Positions 35,407 to 48,354 of a stretch of 64,000 nt of DNA are shown here, one piece after another; positions within the stretch are counted from its first letter, which is position 1; the number at the start of each line of letters is the position of its first letter. Position numbers and translations under genes: made by a program. Location: NCBI RefSeq assembly GCF_947507565.1, contig NC_089178.1, positions 496,001-560,000 of the forward strand, in the 5' to 3' direction. Below the pieces are notes generated by a model. The model did not search any database. It saw nothing but the letters and a program-made list of their open reading frames with translations, and was not told the DNA's origin. Origin of the DNA: Oscarella lobularis. Taxonomy: Eukaryota > Porifera > Homoscleromorpha > Homosclerophorida > Oscarellidae.

Positions 35407-38400
35407 GGCCCTCAACTTTATCTTCAATGCCTTAGAATCAAAGTTTAGGCCTTCAACTTTATCTTCAGGCCCTTAGAATCAAAGTCTAGGCCCTCAACTT
35501 TATCTTCAGGCCCTTAGAAAGAAGTTTAGGCCATCAACTTTATCTTCACGGCCTTAGAATCAAAGTTTAGTCTCTCAACTTTATCTTCAGGTCCTTAGAA
35601 TCGGAGTTTAGGCCCTCAACTTTATCTTCAGGTCCTTAGAATCAAAGTTTAGGCCCTCAACTTTATCTTCAGGCCCTTAGAATCAAAGTTTAGGCGTTCA
35701 ACTTTATCATCAGGGCCCTAGAATCAAAGTTTAGGCACTCAACTTTATCTTCAGGTCCTTAGAATCAAAGTTTAGTCTCTCAACTTTATCTTCAGGTCCT
35801 TAGAATCAGAGTTTTGGCCCTGAACTTTAACTTCAGACCCTTAGAATCAAAGTTTGGGCCTTCAAATTTCTCTTCAGGGCCTTAGAATTAGAGTTTAGGC
35901 CCTCAACTTTATCTTCAGGGCCTTAGAATCAGAGTTTAGGCCCTCAACTTTATCTTCAGGTTCTTAGAATCAAAGTCTAGGCCCTCAACTTTATCTTCAG
36001 GGCCTTAGAATCAGAGTTTAGGCCCTCAATTTATCTTCAGGTCCCTAGAATCAAAGTTTAGGCCCTCAACTTTATCTTCAGGTCCTTAGAATCAAAGTAT
36101 AGTCTCTCAACTTTATCTTCAGGCCCTTAGAATCAAAGTTTAGGCCCTCAACTTTATCTTCAGGTCCTTAGAATCAAAGTTTAGTCTCTCAACTTTATCT
36201 TCAGGCTCTTAGAATCAAAGTTTAGGCCCTCAACTTTATCTTCAGGCTTTTAGAATCAAAGTTTAGGCCATCAACTTTATCTTCAGGTCCTTAGAATCAA
36301 AGTCTAGAACCTCAACTTTATCTTCAGGTCCTTGGAATCAGAGTTTTGGCCCTTAACTTTAACTTCAGACTTTTAGAATCAAAGTTTGGGCCTTCAAATT
36401 TCTCTTCAGGGCCTTAGAATCAAAGTTTAGGCCTTCAACTTTATCTTCAGGGCCTTAGAATCAAAGTCTAGGCCCTCAACTTTATCTTCAGGGCCTTAGA
36501 ATCAGAGTTTAGGCCCTCAACTTTATCTTCAGGTCCTCAGAATCAAAGTCTAGGCCCTCAACTTTATCTTCACGTCCTTAGAATCAGAGTTTTGGCGTTC
36601 AACTTTATCTTCAGCTCCTTAGAATCAAAGTCTTGGCCCTCAACTTTATCTTCAGGGCCTTAGAATCAGAGTTTAGGCCCTCTACTTTATCTTCAGGTCC
36701 TTAGAATCAAAGTTTAGTCTCTCAACTTTATCTTCAGGTCCTTAGAATCGGAGTTTAGGCCCTCAACTTTATCTTCAGGCCCTTAGAATCAAAGTTTATG
36801 CCCTCAACTTTATCTTCAGGTCCTTAGAATCAGAGTTTAGGCCCTCAACTTTATCTTCAGGCTCTTAGAATAAAGTTTTGGCTCTGAACTTTAACTTCAC
36901 ACCCTTAGAATCAAAGTTTGGGCCTTCAAATTTCTCTTCAGGGCCTTAGAATCAAAGTTTTGGCCTTCAACTTTATCTTCAGGGCCTTAGAATCAAAGTC
37001 TAGGCCCTCAAGTTTATCTTCAGGGCCTTAGAATCAGAGTTTAGGCCCTCAACTTTATCTTCAGGCCCTTAGAATAAAAGTTTAGGCCCTCAACTTTATC
37101 TTCAGGCTCTTAGAATCAAAGTTTAGGCCATCAACTTTATCTTCAGGTCTTTAGAATCAAAGTCTAGGCCCTCAACTTTATCTTCACGTCCTTAGGATCA
37201 GAGTTTTGGCCCTGAACTTTAACTTCAGACCCTTAGAATCAAAGTTTGGGCCTTCAAATTTCTCTTCAGGGCCTTAGAATCAAAGTTTAGGCCTTCAACT
37301 TTATCTTCAGGGCCTTAGAATCAATGTTTGGGCCTTCAACTTTATCTGCAGGGTCTTAGAATTAGAGTTTAGGCCCTCAACTTTATCTTCAGGGCCTTAG
37401 AATCAGAGTTTAGGCCCTCAACTTTATCTTCAGGTCCTTAGAATCAAAGTCTAGGCTCTCAACTTTATCTTCAGGGCCTTAGAATCAAAGTTTAGGCTTT
37501 CAACTTTATCTTCAGGTCCCTAGAATCAAAGTTTAGTCTCTCAACTTTCTCTTCAGGGCCTTAGAATCAAAGTTTAGGCCTTCAACTTTATCTTCAGGGC
37601 CTTAGAATCAGAGTTTAGGCCCTCAACTTTCTCTTCAGGGCCTTAGAATGAAAGTTTAGGCCTTCAACTTTATCTTCAGGCCCTTAGAATCAAAGTTTAG
37701 GCCCTCAACTTTATCTTCAGGTCCTTAGAATCAAAGTTTAGTCTCTCAACTTTATCTTCAGGCTCTTAGAATCAAAGTTTAGGCTCTCAACTTTTTCTTC
37801 AGGTCCTTAGAATCAAAATTTTGGCCCTCAACTTCATCTTCAGGTCCCTAGAATCAAAGTTTAGGCCCTCAGCTTCATCTTCAGGTCCCTAGAATCAAAG
37901 TTTAGTCTCTCAACTTTATCTTCAGGCCCTTAGAATCAAAGTTTAGGCCTTCAACTTTATCTTCAGGTCCTTAGAATCAAAGTTTAGGCCCTCAACTTTA
38001 TCTTCAGGCTCTTAGAATCAGAGTTTTGGCTCTGAGCTTTAACTTCAGACCCTTAGAATCAAAGTTTGGGCCTTCAAATTTCTCTTCAGGGCCTTAGAAT
38101 CAAAGTTTTGGCCTTCAACTTTATCTTCAGGGCCTTAGAATCAAAGTCTAGGCCCTCAAGTTTATCTTCAGGCTCTTAGAATAAAAGTTTAGGCCCTCAA
38201 CTTTATCTTCAGGCTCTCAGAATCAAAGTTTAGGCCATCAACTTTATCTTCAGGTCCTTAGAATCAAAGTCTAGGCCCTCAACTTTATCTTCAGGTCCTT
38301 AGAATCAAAGTTTAGGCCCTCAACTTTATCTTCAGGCCCTTAGACTCAAAGTTTAGGCGTTCAACTTTATCTTCAGGGCCTTAGAATCAAAGTCTAGGCC

Positions 38401-39570
38401 CTCAACTTTATCTTCAGGGCCTTAGAATTAGAGTTTAGGCCCTCAACTTTATCTTCAGGGCCTTAGAATCAGAGTTTAGGCCCTCAACTTTATCTTCAGG
38501 TCCTTAGAATCAAAGTTTAGGCCCTCAACTTTATCTTCAGGTTCTTAGAATCAAAGTCTAGGCCCTCAACGTTATCTTCAGGTCCTTAGAATCAGAATTT
38601 TGGCTCTGAACTTTAACTTCAGACCTTTAGAATCAAAGTTTGGGCCTTCAAACTTCTCTTCAGGGCCTTAGAATCAAAGTTTAGGCCTTCAACTTTATCT
38701 TCAGGGCCTTAGAATCAAAGTTTAGGCCCTCAACTTTATCTTCAGGTCTTTAGAATCAGAGTTTAGTCTCTCAACTTTATCTTCAGGCCCTTAGAATAAA
38801 AGTTTAGGCCCTCAACTTTATCTTCAGGCTCTTAGAATCAAAGTTTAGGCCATCAACTTTATCTTCAGGTCCTTAGAATCAAAGTTTAGGCCCTCAACTT
38901 TATCTTTAGCTCCTTAGAATCAAAGTTTTGGCTCTCAACTTTATCTTCAGGTCCTTAGAATCAAAGTTTAGGCCTTCAACTTTATCTTCAGGGCCTTAGA
39001 ATCAAAATTTAGGCCCTCAACTTCATCTTCAGGTCCCTAGAATCAAAGTTTAGTCTCTCAACTTTATCTTCAGGCCCTTAGAATCAAAGTTTAGGCCATC
39101 AACTTTATCTTCAGGTTCTTAGAATCAGAGTTTTGGCTCTGAACTTTAACTTCAGACCTTTAGAATCAAAGTTTGGGCCTTCAAATTTCTCTTCAGGGCC
39201 TTAGAATCAAAGTTTAGGCCCTCAACTTTATCTTCAGGTCCTTAGAATCAGAGTTTAGTCTCTCAACTTTATCTTCAGGCCCTTAGAATAAAAGTTTAGG
39301 CCCTCAAGTTTATCTTCAGTCCCTTAGAATAAGAGTTTAGGCCCTCAACTTTATCTTCAGGCCCTTAGAATCAAAGTCTAGGCCCTCAACTTTATCTTCA
39401 GGCCCTTAGAATAAAAGTTTAGGCCCTCAACTTTATCTTCAGGCCCTTAGAATAAAAGTTTAGGCCCTCAACTTTATCTTCAGGCTCTTAGAATCAAAGT
39501 TTAGGCCATCAACTTTATCTTCAGGTCCTTAGAATCAAAGTCTAGGCCCTCAACTTTATCTTCAGGTCCT
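35407..39570. repeat. R5 satellite block 7
   Basis: About 101 units. Long stretches copy block 6 (for example 36880-38170 against 30340-32530). Confidence 0.95.
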
Positions 39571-39615
39571 TTGTAGCCGTTGTGGTAGTTGTTGTAGTTG
39601 TAGCCGTTGTAGTTT
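39571..39615. repeat. R7 short block 3
   Basis: The same 45-bp R7 bridge as at 21107, with no longer R7 run following in this copy. Confidence 0.88.
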
Positions 39616-41257
39616 CTTGCCGGAATATATACACCGCTTGCAGGAATATATACAGCGCCTGCCGGAATGTATACACCGCTTGCCGGCGGAGTACGTACAC
39701 GCCTGCGGAATATATACACCGCCTGCCGGATTATATACACCGCCTGCCGGCGGAGTACGTACACCGCTTGCCGGAATACATACACCGCCTGCCGGAATAT
39801 ATACACCGCTTGCCGGCGGAGTACGTACACGCCTGCCGGTATATATACACCGCCTTCCGGCGGAGTACGTACACTGCCTTCCGGAATATATACACCGCTT
39901 TCCGGAATATATACACCGCCTGCCTGCGGAGTACGTACACCGCCTGCCGGAATATATACACCGCCTGCCGGAATATATACACCGCCTGCCGGAATATATA
40001 CACCGCCTGCCGGCGGAGTACGTACACGCTTGCCGGAATATCTACACCGCTTGCTGGCGGAGTACGTACACGCCTGCCGGAATATATACACCGCTTGCCG
40101 GCGGAGTACGTACACGCCTGCCGGAATATCTACACCGCTTGCTGGCGGAGTACGTACACGCCTGCCGGACTATATACACTGCTTGCCGGCGGAGTACGTA
40201 CACCGCCTGCCGGAATATATACACCGCCTGCCGGAATATATACACCGCTTGCCGGAATATATACACCGCCTGCCGGCGGAGTACGTACCCCACCTGCCAG
40301 AATGTATACACCGCCTGCCGGCGGAGTACGTACACCGCCTGCCAGAATATCTACACCGCCTGCTGGCGGAGTACGTACACCGCTTGCCGGAAAAAATACA
40401 CCGCCTTCTGGCTGAGTACTTACACCGCCTGCCAGAATATATACACCGCCTGCCTTAATATATACACCGCCTGGCGGAATATATACACCGCTTGCCGGAA
40501 TATATACACCGCCTGCCGGCGGGGTACGTACTCCGCTTTCCGGAATATATACACCGCCTGCCGGAATATATACACCGCCTGCTGGCGGAGTACGTACACC
40601 ACCTGCCAGAATATATACACCGCCTGCTGGAGGAGTACGTACACCGCCTGCCGGAATATATACACCGCCTGCTGGCTGAGTAGTTACACCGCTTGCCAGA
40701 ATATATACACCGCCTGCTGGAGGAGTACGTACACCGCCTGCCGGAATATATACACCGCCTGCTGGCTGAGTAGTTACACCGCTTGCCGGAATATATACAC
40801 CGCCTGCTGGCTGAGTACTTACACCGCCTGCCGGAATATATACACCGCCTGCTGGCTGAGTACTTACACCGCCTGCCAGAATATATACACCGCCTGCCGG
40901 AATATATACACCGCATGCTGGCTTAGTACGTACACCGCCTGCAAGAATATCTACACCGCCTGCCGGAATATATACACCTCCTGCTGGCAGAGTACTTACA
41001 CCGCCTGCCAGAATATCTACACCGCCTGCTGGCGGAGTACGTGCACCGCTTGACGGAATATATACACCGCCTGCTGGCTGAGTAGTTACACCGCTTGCCC
41101 GGAATATATACACCGCCTGTTGGCTGAGTACTTACACCGCCTGCCGGAATATATACACCGCCTGCTGGAGGAGTACGTACACCGCCTGCGAGAATATTTA
41201 CACCGCCTGCCGGAATATATACACCGCCTGCCTGCGGAGTACGTACACTGCCTGCCA
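39616..41257. repeat. R6 satellite block 3
   Basis: Type A and B units. From about 40300 the spacer-like variants GCTGGCTGAGTA and GCTGGAGGAGTACGTA become common, a flavour shared only with 63100-63850. Frames up to 478 aa stay open. Confidence 0.95.
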
Positions 41258-41976
41258 GAATTCATTCAAAATAAATTCTGCATTAATTCAGAATAAATTA
41301 TGCATTAATTCAGAATTAATTCTGAATTAATTCAGAATAAATGCTACATTTATTCAGAATAAATTCTGCATTAATTCAGAATAAGTTCTGCATTAATTCA
41401 GAATAAATTCTGCATTTATTCAGAATAAATTCGGCATTAGTTCCGAATAAATTCTGCATTAATTCAGAATAAATTCTGCTTTTATTCAGAATAAGTTCTG
41501 CATTAATTCAGAATAAATTCTGCATTAATTCAGAATAAATTCTGAATTAATTCTGCATTAATTCAGAATTGATTCTGCATTTATTCAGAATTAATTTTGT
41601 ATTAATTCAGAATAAATTCTGCATTAGTTCAGAATAAATTCTGCATTAATTCAGAATAAATTCTACATTAATTCAGAATAAATTCTAAATTAATTCAGAA
41701 TAAATTCTGCATTAATTCAGAATAAATTCTGAATAAATTCTGAATTAATTCTGCATTAATGCAGAAATTATTCTAGATTAATGCAGAATAAATTCTGCAT
41801 TAATTCGGAAAAAATTCTCCATTAATTCAGAATAAATTCTGCATTAATTCAGAATAAGTTTTACATTTATTCGGAATAAATTCTTCATTAATTTAGAATA
41901 AATTCCGCATTTATTCTGCATTAATTTAGAATTAATTCTGCATTTATTCAGAATTAATTTTGCATTTATTCAGAAT
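41258..41976. repeat. R1 satellite block 5
   Basis: AT-rich ~22-bp units. The first ~150 bp are the same as the last bases of the window (63850-64000), marking the start of a macro-unit. Confidence 0.93.
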
Positions 41977-42385
41977 TTGTCTTAGGTATAATTTTCCCCA
42001 GGACAAATTTTCCTGGGACAATTTGTCTTGGGACAATTTGTCCTCGGACAATTTGTCCTGGGACAATTTGTCCTGGGACAATTTGTCCTGGGGACAATTT
42101 TTCCTGGGACAATTTGTCCTGGGACAATTTGTCCTGGGGACAATTTGTCCTTGGGACAATTTGTCCTGGGGACAATTTGTCCTGGGACAATTTGTCCTGG
42201 GACAATTTGTCCTGGGACAATTTGTCCTGGGACAATTTGTCCTGGGACAATTTGTCCTGGGACAATTTGTCCTCGGACAATTTGTCCTGGGACAATTTGT
42301 CCCCAGGACAATTTTTCCTGGGGACAATTTGTTCCCAGGACAATTTGTCCTGGGGCAATTTTTCCTTCTACAATTCTTCCTTGAA
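41977..42385. repeat. R2 satellite block 5
   Basis: About 26 R2 units, positionally equivalent to the block at 7617-8421 but about half as long. Confidence 0.94.
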
Positions 42386-43018
42386 ATTCTAAGTTAATTC
42401 AGAATAAATTCTGCATTAATGCAGAATAAATTCCCGATTTATTCTGCATTAATTAAGAATTAATTCTGCATTTATTCAGAATTAATTCTGCAATAATTGA
42501 AAATAAATTCTGCATTATTTCAGAATAAATTCTGCATTAATCTAGAATAATTTCTGCATTAATTCTGTATAAATTCTGCATTAATTCAGAATAAGTTCTG
42601 CATTAATTCAGAATAAATTCTGCATTAATTCAGAATAAATTCCGCATTTATTCAGAATAAATTCCGCATTTATTCTGCATTAATTTAGAATTTATTTTGC
42701 ATTTTATCAGAATTATTTCTGCAATAATTCAGAATAAAATCTGAATTAATTCAGAATTAATTCTGAATTAATGCAGAATTTATTCTGAATTAATGCAGAA
42801 TTTATTCTGAATTAATGCAGAATTTATTCTGAATTAATGCAGATTTTATTCTGAATTAATGCTGAATTTTATTCTGAATTAATGCAGAATAAATTCTTCA
42901 TTAATTCTTCATTAATTCTACATTAATTCAGTATAAATTCTGAATTAATTCAGAATAAATTCTAAATCAATTCAGAATAAATCCTGCATTAAGTCAGAAT
43001 AAATTCTGTGTTTATTCA
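42386..43018. repeat. R1 satellite block 6
   Basis: AT-rich units leading into the third exon island with the same flank as copies 1 and 2 (AATCCTGCATTAAGTCAG). Confidence 0.93.
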
Positions 43019-43381
43019 GAGAATGTGAGATTTTTTCGCGATGTTTTAGCGCGCGTTACACTCGAAAAGCCCTGCTCGTCGTTCGTCTCCTGTGCATCGC
43101 TTAGCGAGCGAGTTTGAGGTTCTTGATCGACTTCTTGTCGTGTTCCGTCACTTTCTGAACGGTTATTGCTAAGTTTTTCGTCGTCATGGCGTTTCGGGGT
43201 GTACGAGCGATCTTTTAGAACGATCGCCGACGTATCGTCGACTCACGACGGAGCGCCTGTCGTTTTCTTCATCTTACATACGATCATGGATGCTTCATGG
43301 CAGCATAGCTCTCGTAAAGAATATAGAATGTTGAAAAGAAAGCTGAAGCACCTTGTCTACGTAAGTTCACGATCTTTTATT
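43019..43381 (+). other. INO80E: INO80E-like promoter + first exon island, copy 3 (coding exon 43286-43360)
   Basis: Same 363-bp island with intact ATG, 25 codons and GTAAGT donor (43361). Differences seen: CACTTTCTG for CACGTTCTG and CATCTTAC for CACCTTAC upstream, and CAGCAT for CAGCGT in the exon, changing Arg7 to His (WQHSSRKEYR). One of the three copies may be functional; the amino-acid change makes copy 3 the least likely. Confidence 0.68.
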
Positions 43382-44508
43382 CTGCATTAATTCAGAATTA
43401 ATTCTGTATTTATTCAGAATTAATTCTGCATTAATTCAGAATAAATTCTGCATTAATTCAGAATTAATTCTGAATTAATTCAGAATAAATTCTGCATTAA
43501 TTCAGAATTAATTCTGAATTAATTCAGAATAAGTTCTGCATTAATTCAGAATAAATTCTGCATTTATTCAGAATAAATGCAGAATTAATTCAGAATAAAT
43601 TCTGCTTTAATTCAGAATAACTTCTGTATTTATTCAGAATAAATACTGCATTAATTCAGAATAAATTCTGCATTAATTCAGAATAAATTCTTCATTAATT
43701 CTTCATTAATTCTACATTAATTCAGTAGAAATTCTGAATTAATTCAGAATAAATTCTGAATTAATTCAGAATAAATTCTGAATTAATTCTGCATTAATTC
43801 AGAATAAATTCTGCATTAATTCAGAATTTATTCTGAATTAATTCAGGATAAATGCTACATTTATTCAGAATAAATTCTGCATTAATTCAGAATAAGTTCT
43901 GCAATAATTCAGAATAAATTCTGCATTAATTCAGAATAAATTCTGAATAAATTACGAATTCATTCAAAATAAATTCTGCATTAATTCAGAATAAATTTCG
44001 CATTTATTCTGCATTAATTCAGAATTAATTCTGAATTAATGCAGAATTTATTCTGAATTAATGCAGAATTTATTCTGAATTAATGCAGAATTTATTCTGA
44101 ATTAATGCAGGTTTTTTTCTGAATGAATGCTGAATTTATTCTGAATTAATTCAGAATAAATTCTTCATTAATTCTTCATTAATTCTACATTTATTCAGTA
44201 TAAATTCTGAATTAATTCAGAATAAATTCTGAATTAATTCAGAATAAATTCTGAATTAATTCTGCATTAATTCAGAATTAATTCTGCATTTATTCATAAT
44301 TAATTTTGCATTAATTCAGAATAAATTCTGCATTAATTCAGAATAAATTCTGCATTAATTCAGAATAACTTCTGCATTTATTCAGAATAAATACTGCATT
44401 AATTCAGAATAAATTTTGCATTAATTCAAAATAAATTCCGCATTTTTTCTGCATTAATTCAGAATTAATTCTGCATTTATTCAGAATTAAATCTGCATTT
44501 ATTCAGAA
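43382..44508. repeat. R1 satellite block 7
   Basis: Corresponds to block 4 (9610-11836) with about 1.1 kb removed. From about 43800 it matches 11120-11836 closely. Confidence 0.93.
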
Positions 44509-44685
44509 TTTGTCCTGGGGACAATTTGTCCCCAGGACAAATTGTCTTGGGACAAATTGTCCTGGGACAATTTGTCCTGGGACAATTTGTCTTGGGGAGA
44601 ATTTGTCCTGGGGACATTTTGTCCTGGGACAATTTTTCCTGGGACAATTTGTCCTAGGACAATTTGTCCTGGGGACAATTTGTCC
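44509..44685. repeat. R2 satellite block 6
   Basis: A near-identical copy of 11837-12013. Confidence 0.93.
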
Positions 44686-45261
44686 TTCTCCTATGCCTTT
44701 TGCCTTCTCCCTTTGCCTTTTGCTTTCTCCCTTTGCCTTTTGCCTTCTCCCTTTGCGTTTTGCCTTCTCCCTTTGCGTTTTGCCTTCTCCCTTTTCTTTT
44801 TGCCTTCTCCCTTTGCCTTTTGCCTTCTCCCTTTGCCTTTTTCCTTCTCCCTTTGCCTTTTGCCTTCTCCCTTTTCCTTTGCCTTTTGCCTTCTCCCTTT
44901 TCCTTTTGCCTTCTCCCTTTGCCTTTTGCTTTCTCCCTTTGCCTTTTGCCTTCTCCCTTTGCCTTTTGCCTTCTCCCTTTGCGTTTTGCCTTCTCCCTTT
45001 GCCTTTTGCCTTCTCCCTTTTGCCTTTTGCCTTCTCCCTTTGCCTTTTGCCTTCTCCCTTTGCCTTTTGCCTTCTCCCTTTGCCTTTTGCCTTCTCCCAT
45101 TGCCTTTTGCCTTCTCCCTTTGCCTTTTGCCTTCTCCCTTTGCCTTTTGCCTTCTCCCTTTGCCTTTTGCCTTTTTCTTTGCCTTTTGCCTTCTCCCTTT
45201 GCCTTTTGCCTTCTCCCTTTGCCTTTTGCCTTCTCCTGTGCCTTTTGCCTTCTCCCTTTTT
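44686..45261. repeat. R3 satellite block 2
   Basis: About 29 pyrimidine units. It differs from block 1 mainly by one extra GCGTTTTGCC unit near 44756 and a TTTTCCTTTGCC insertion near 44873. Confidence 0.95.
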
Positions 45262-45704
45262 GTAAACAGGGTGTTCCTGGAGGATGTCAGATAAGTGCCG
45301 TGCAATTGTTTATGAGTTGTGCGGCTTTGTTAATGTGTATAGGGGCAATGTTAGGGCAGAGTCAATACTGATAGGTATATAATGGTTCCTAATTGTGTTA
45401 CATATTTCTAATTAGTTTTCTTAGGGGCATAGGGATGGGAGGAACAATGACAAGGAGATGGGACGCGAGGGAGAAGAGGAACAAGCAGGCAGGGAGGAGA
45501 AGGAATATCAAGGGATCGATGGTATGTGATGTAGGTAGAGTTTTAGTTATTGAGGGGTCTCTAATTCGTTTTATAGATGTGTAAGAGCGTACGGAAGAAT
45601 GATACGAGCAACGGATGCGAGTGGGAAGAGGAGGATTGGAAGGGAAGGCAATCAGAAGGGAGGATGACTATCGAGGGGGCAAAGGTATGTGATGTAGGTA
45701 GAGT
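45262..45704 (+). other. Spliced-gene fragment island, copy 3
   Basis: A full-length copy of the island at 12544-12986, with ATG of exon I at 45284, donor after 45374, and exon III from 45577. I saw no differences from copy 1 in the exon-like segments, so the duplication is recent or the copies are being homogenised. Confidence 0.55.
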
Positions 45705-45814
45705 TGTCTTGGGGACAATTGTCCTGGGACATTTGGTCCTGGGACAATTTGTCCAGGGACAATTTGTCCTGGGACAATTTGTCCTGGGACAATTTTTCCT
45801 GGGAAAATTTGTCC
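45705..45814. repeat. R2 satellite block 7 (short)
   Basis: Third copy of the seven-unit linker between the island and R4. Confidence 0.92.
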
Positions 45815-46125
45815 TTACAGGAGAGACCCGTTGGCTAGCCCCCTGTAATTTCGCTGTAATTTATTACAGGAGAGACCCGTTGGCTAACCCCCTGTAATTT
45901 CGCTGTATTTTATTACAAGAGAGACCCTTTGGCTAACCCCCTGTAATTTCGCTGTAATTTATTCCAGGAGAGACCCGCTGGCTAGCCCCTGTAATTTCGC
46001 TGTAGTTTATTACAGGAGAGACCCGTTACCTAGCCCCCTGTAAATTCGCTGTAATTTATTACAGGAGGGACCCTTTGGCTAACCCCTGTAATTTCGCTGT
46101 AACTTATTACAGGAGAGACCCGTTG
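45815..46125. repeat. R4 satellite block 8
   Basis: Only six to seven units. The start equals 13097-13330, then it jumps to the end-type unit. Confidence 0.94.
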
Positions 46126-47138
46126 GGCCCTCAACTTTATCTTCAATGCCTTAGAATCGAAGTTTAGACCCTCAACTTTATCTTCAGGGCCTTAGAAACA
46201 GAGTTTAGGCCCTCAACTTTATCTTTTGCTCCTTAGAATCAAAGTTTAAGCCCTTAACTTTATCTTTAGGACCTTAGAATCAAAGTTTAGGCCCCCATCT
46301 TTATCTTCAGAACCTTAAAATCGAAGTTTATGCCCTCAACTTTATCTTCAGGGCCTTAGAATCAAAGTTTATGCCCTCAACTTTATCTTCAGGGCCTTAG
46401 AATCAATTTTTAGGCCCTCAACTTATCTTCAAATCCTTAGAATCAAAGTTTACGCCCTCAACTTTATCTTCAGGTCCTTAGAATCAGAGTTTAGGCCCTC
46501 AACTTTATCTTCAGGTTCTTACAATCAGAGTTTTGGCCCTGAACTTTAACTTCAGACCCTTAGAATCAAAGTTTGGGCCTTCAAATTTCTCTTCAGGGCC
46601 TTAGAATCAAAGTTTAGGCCTTCAACTTTATCTTCAGGGCCTTAGAATCAAAGTGTAGGCCCTCAACTTTATCTTCAGTGCCTTAGAATCAGAGTTTAGG
46701 CCCTCAACTTTATCTTCAGGTCCTTAGAATCAAAGTCTAGGCCCTCAACTTTATCTTCAGGCCCTTAGAATAGAAGTTTAGGCCCTCAACTTTATCTTCA
46801 GGTCCTTAGAATCAAAGTCTAGGCCCTCAACTTTATCTTCAGGTCCTTAGAATCAGAGTTTTGGCTCTGAACTTTAACTTCAGACCCTTAGAATCATAGT
46901 TTGGGCCTTCAAATTTCTCTTCAGGGCCTTAGAATCAAAGTTTTGGCCTTCAACTTTATCTTCAGGGCCTTAGAATCAAAGTTTAGGCCCTCAACTTTAT
47001 CTTCAGGTCCTTAGAATCAAAGTTTAGGTCCTCAACTTTATCTTCAGGCTCTTAGAATCAAAGTTTAGGCCCTCAACTTTATCTCCAGGTCCTTAGAATG
47101 AAAGTTTAGGCTCTCAACTTTATCTTCAGGGCCTTAGC
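46126..47138. repeat. R5 satellite block 8
   Basis: Again opens with the AATCGAAGTTTAGACC series of blocks 1 and 4, confirming that these three follow the island in parallel. Confidence 0.94.
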
Positions 47139-48354
47139 TAGCCCGTGTAATTTCGCTGTAATTTATTCCAGGAGAGACCCGTTGGCTAGCCCCCTGTAAT
47201 TTGGCTGTAACTTTTTACAGGAGAGACCCGTTGGCTAGCCCCCTGTAAGTTGGCTGTAATTTATTCGAGGAGAGACCCGTTGACTAACCCCCTGTAATTT
47301 CGCTGTAGTTTATTACAAGAGAGACCCATTGGCTAGCCCCTATAAATTCGCTGTAATTTATTACAGGAGATACCCGTTAGCTAGCCTCTGTAATTTCGCT
47401 GTAATTTATTACAGGAGAGACCCGTTGGCTTGCCCCCTGTAATTTCGCTGTAATTTATTACAGGAGAGACTTGTTTGCTAACCCCCTGTAATTTCGCTGT
47501 AATTTATTACAGGAGAGACCCGTTGGCTAACCTCCTGTAATTTTGCTGTAATTTATTACAGGAGAGACCCGTTGGCTAACCCCCTGTAAATTCGCTGTAA
47601 TTTATTACAGGAGATACCCGTTGGCTAACACCCTGTAAATTCGCTGTAATTTATTACAGGAGATACCCGTTTACTAACCCCCTGTAAATTCGCTGTAATT
47701 TATTACAGGAGAGACCCGTTGGCTAACCCCCTGTTAATTCGCTGTAATTTATTACAGGAGAGACCCGTTTGCTAGCCTCCTGTAATTTCGCTGTAGTTTA
47801 TTACAGGAGAGACCCGTTTGCTAACCCCCTGTAATTTCGCTGTAATTTATTACAGGAGAGACCCGTTGGCTAGCCCCTGTAATTTGGCTGTAATTTATTA
47901 CAGGAGAGACCCGTTGGCTAACCCCCTGTTAATTCGCTGTAATTTATTCCAGGAGAGACCCGTTGGCTAACCCCCTGTTAATTCGCTGTAATTTATTACA
48001 GGAGAGACCCGTTTGCTAGCCTCCTGTAATTTCGCTGTAGTTTATTACAGGAGAGACCAGTTTGCTAACCCCCTGTAATTTCGCTGTAGTTTATTACAGG
48101 AGAGACCCTTTGGCTAGCCCCTGTAATTTTGCTGTAATTTATTACAGGAGAGACCCTTTGGTTAGCCCCTGTACTTTCGCTGTAGTTTTTTTACAGGAGA
48201 GACCCGTTGGCTAACCCTCTGTAATTTCGCTGTAATTTATTACAGGAGAGACCCTTTGGCTAGCCTCTGTAGTTTCGCTCTAATTTATTACAGGAGAGAC
48301 CCTTTGGCTAACCCCTGTAATTTCGCTGTAATTTATTACAGGAGAGACCCGTTG
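47139..48354. repeat. R4 satellite block 9
   Basis: About 25 units, a shortened version of block 5 (25216-27596). Confidence 0.94.
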
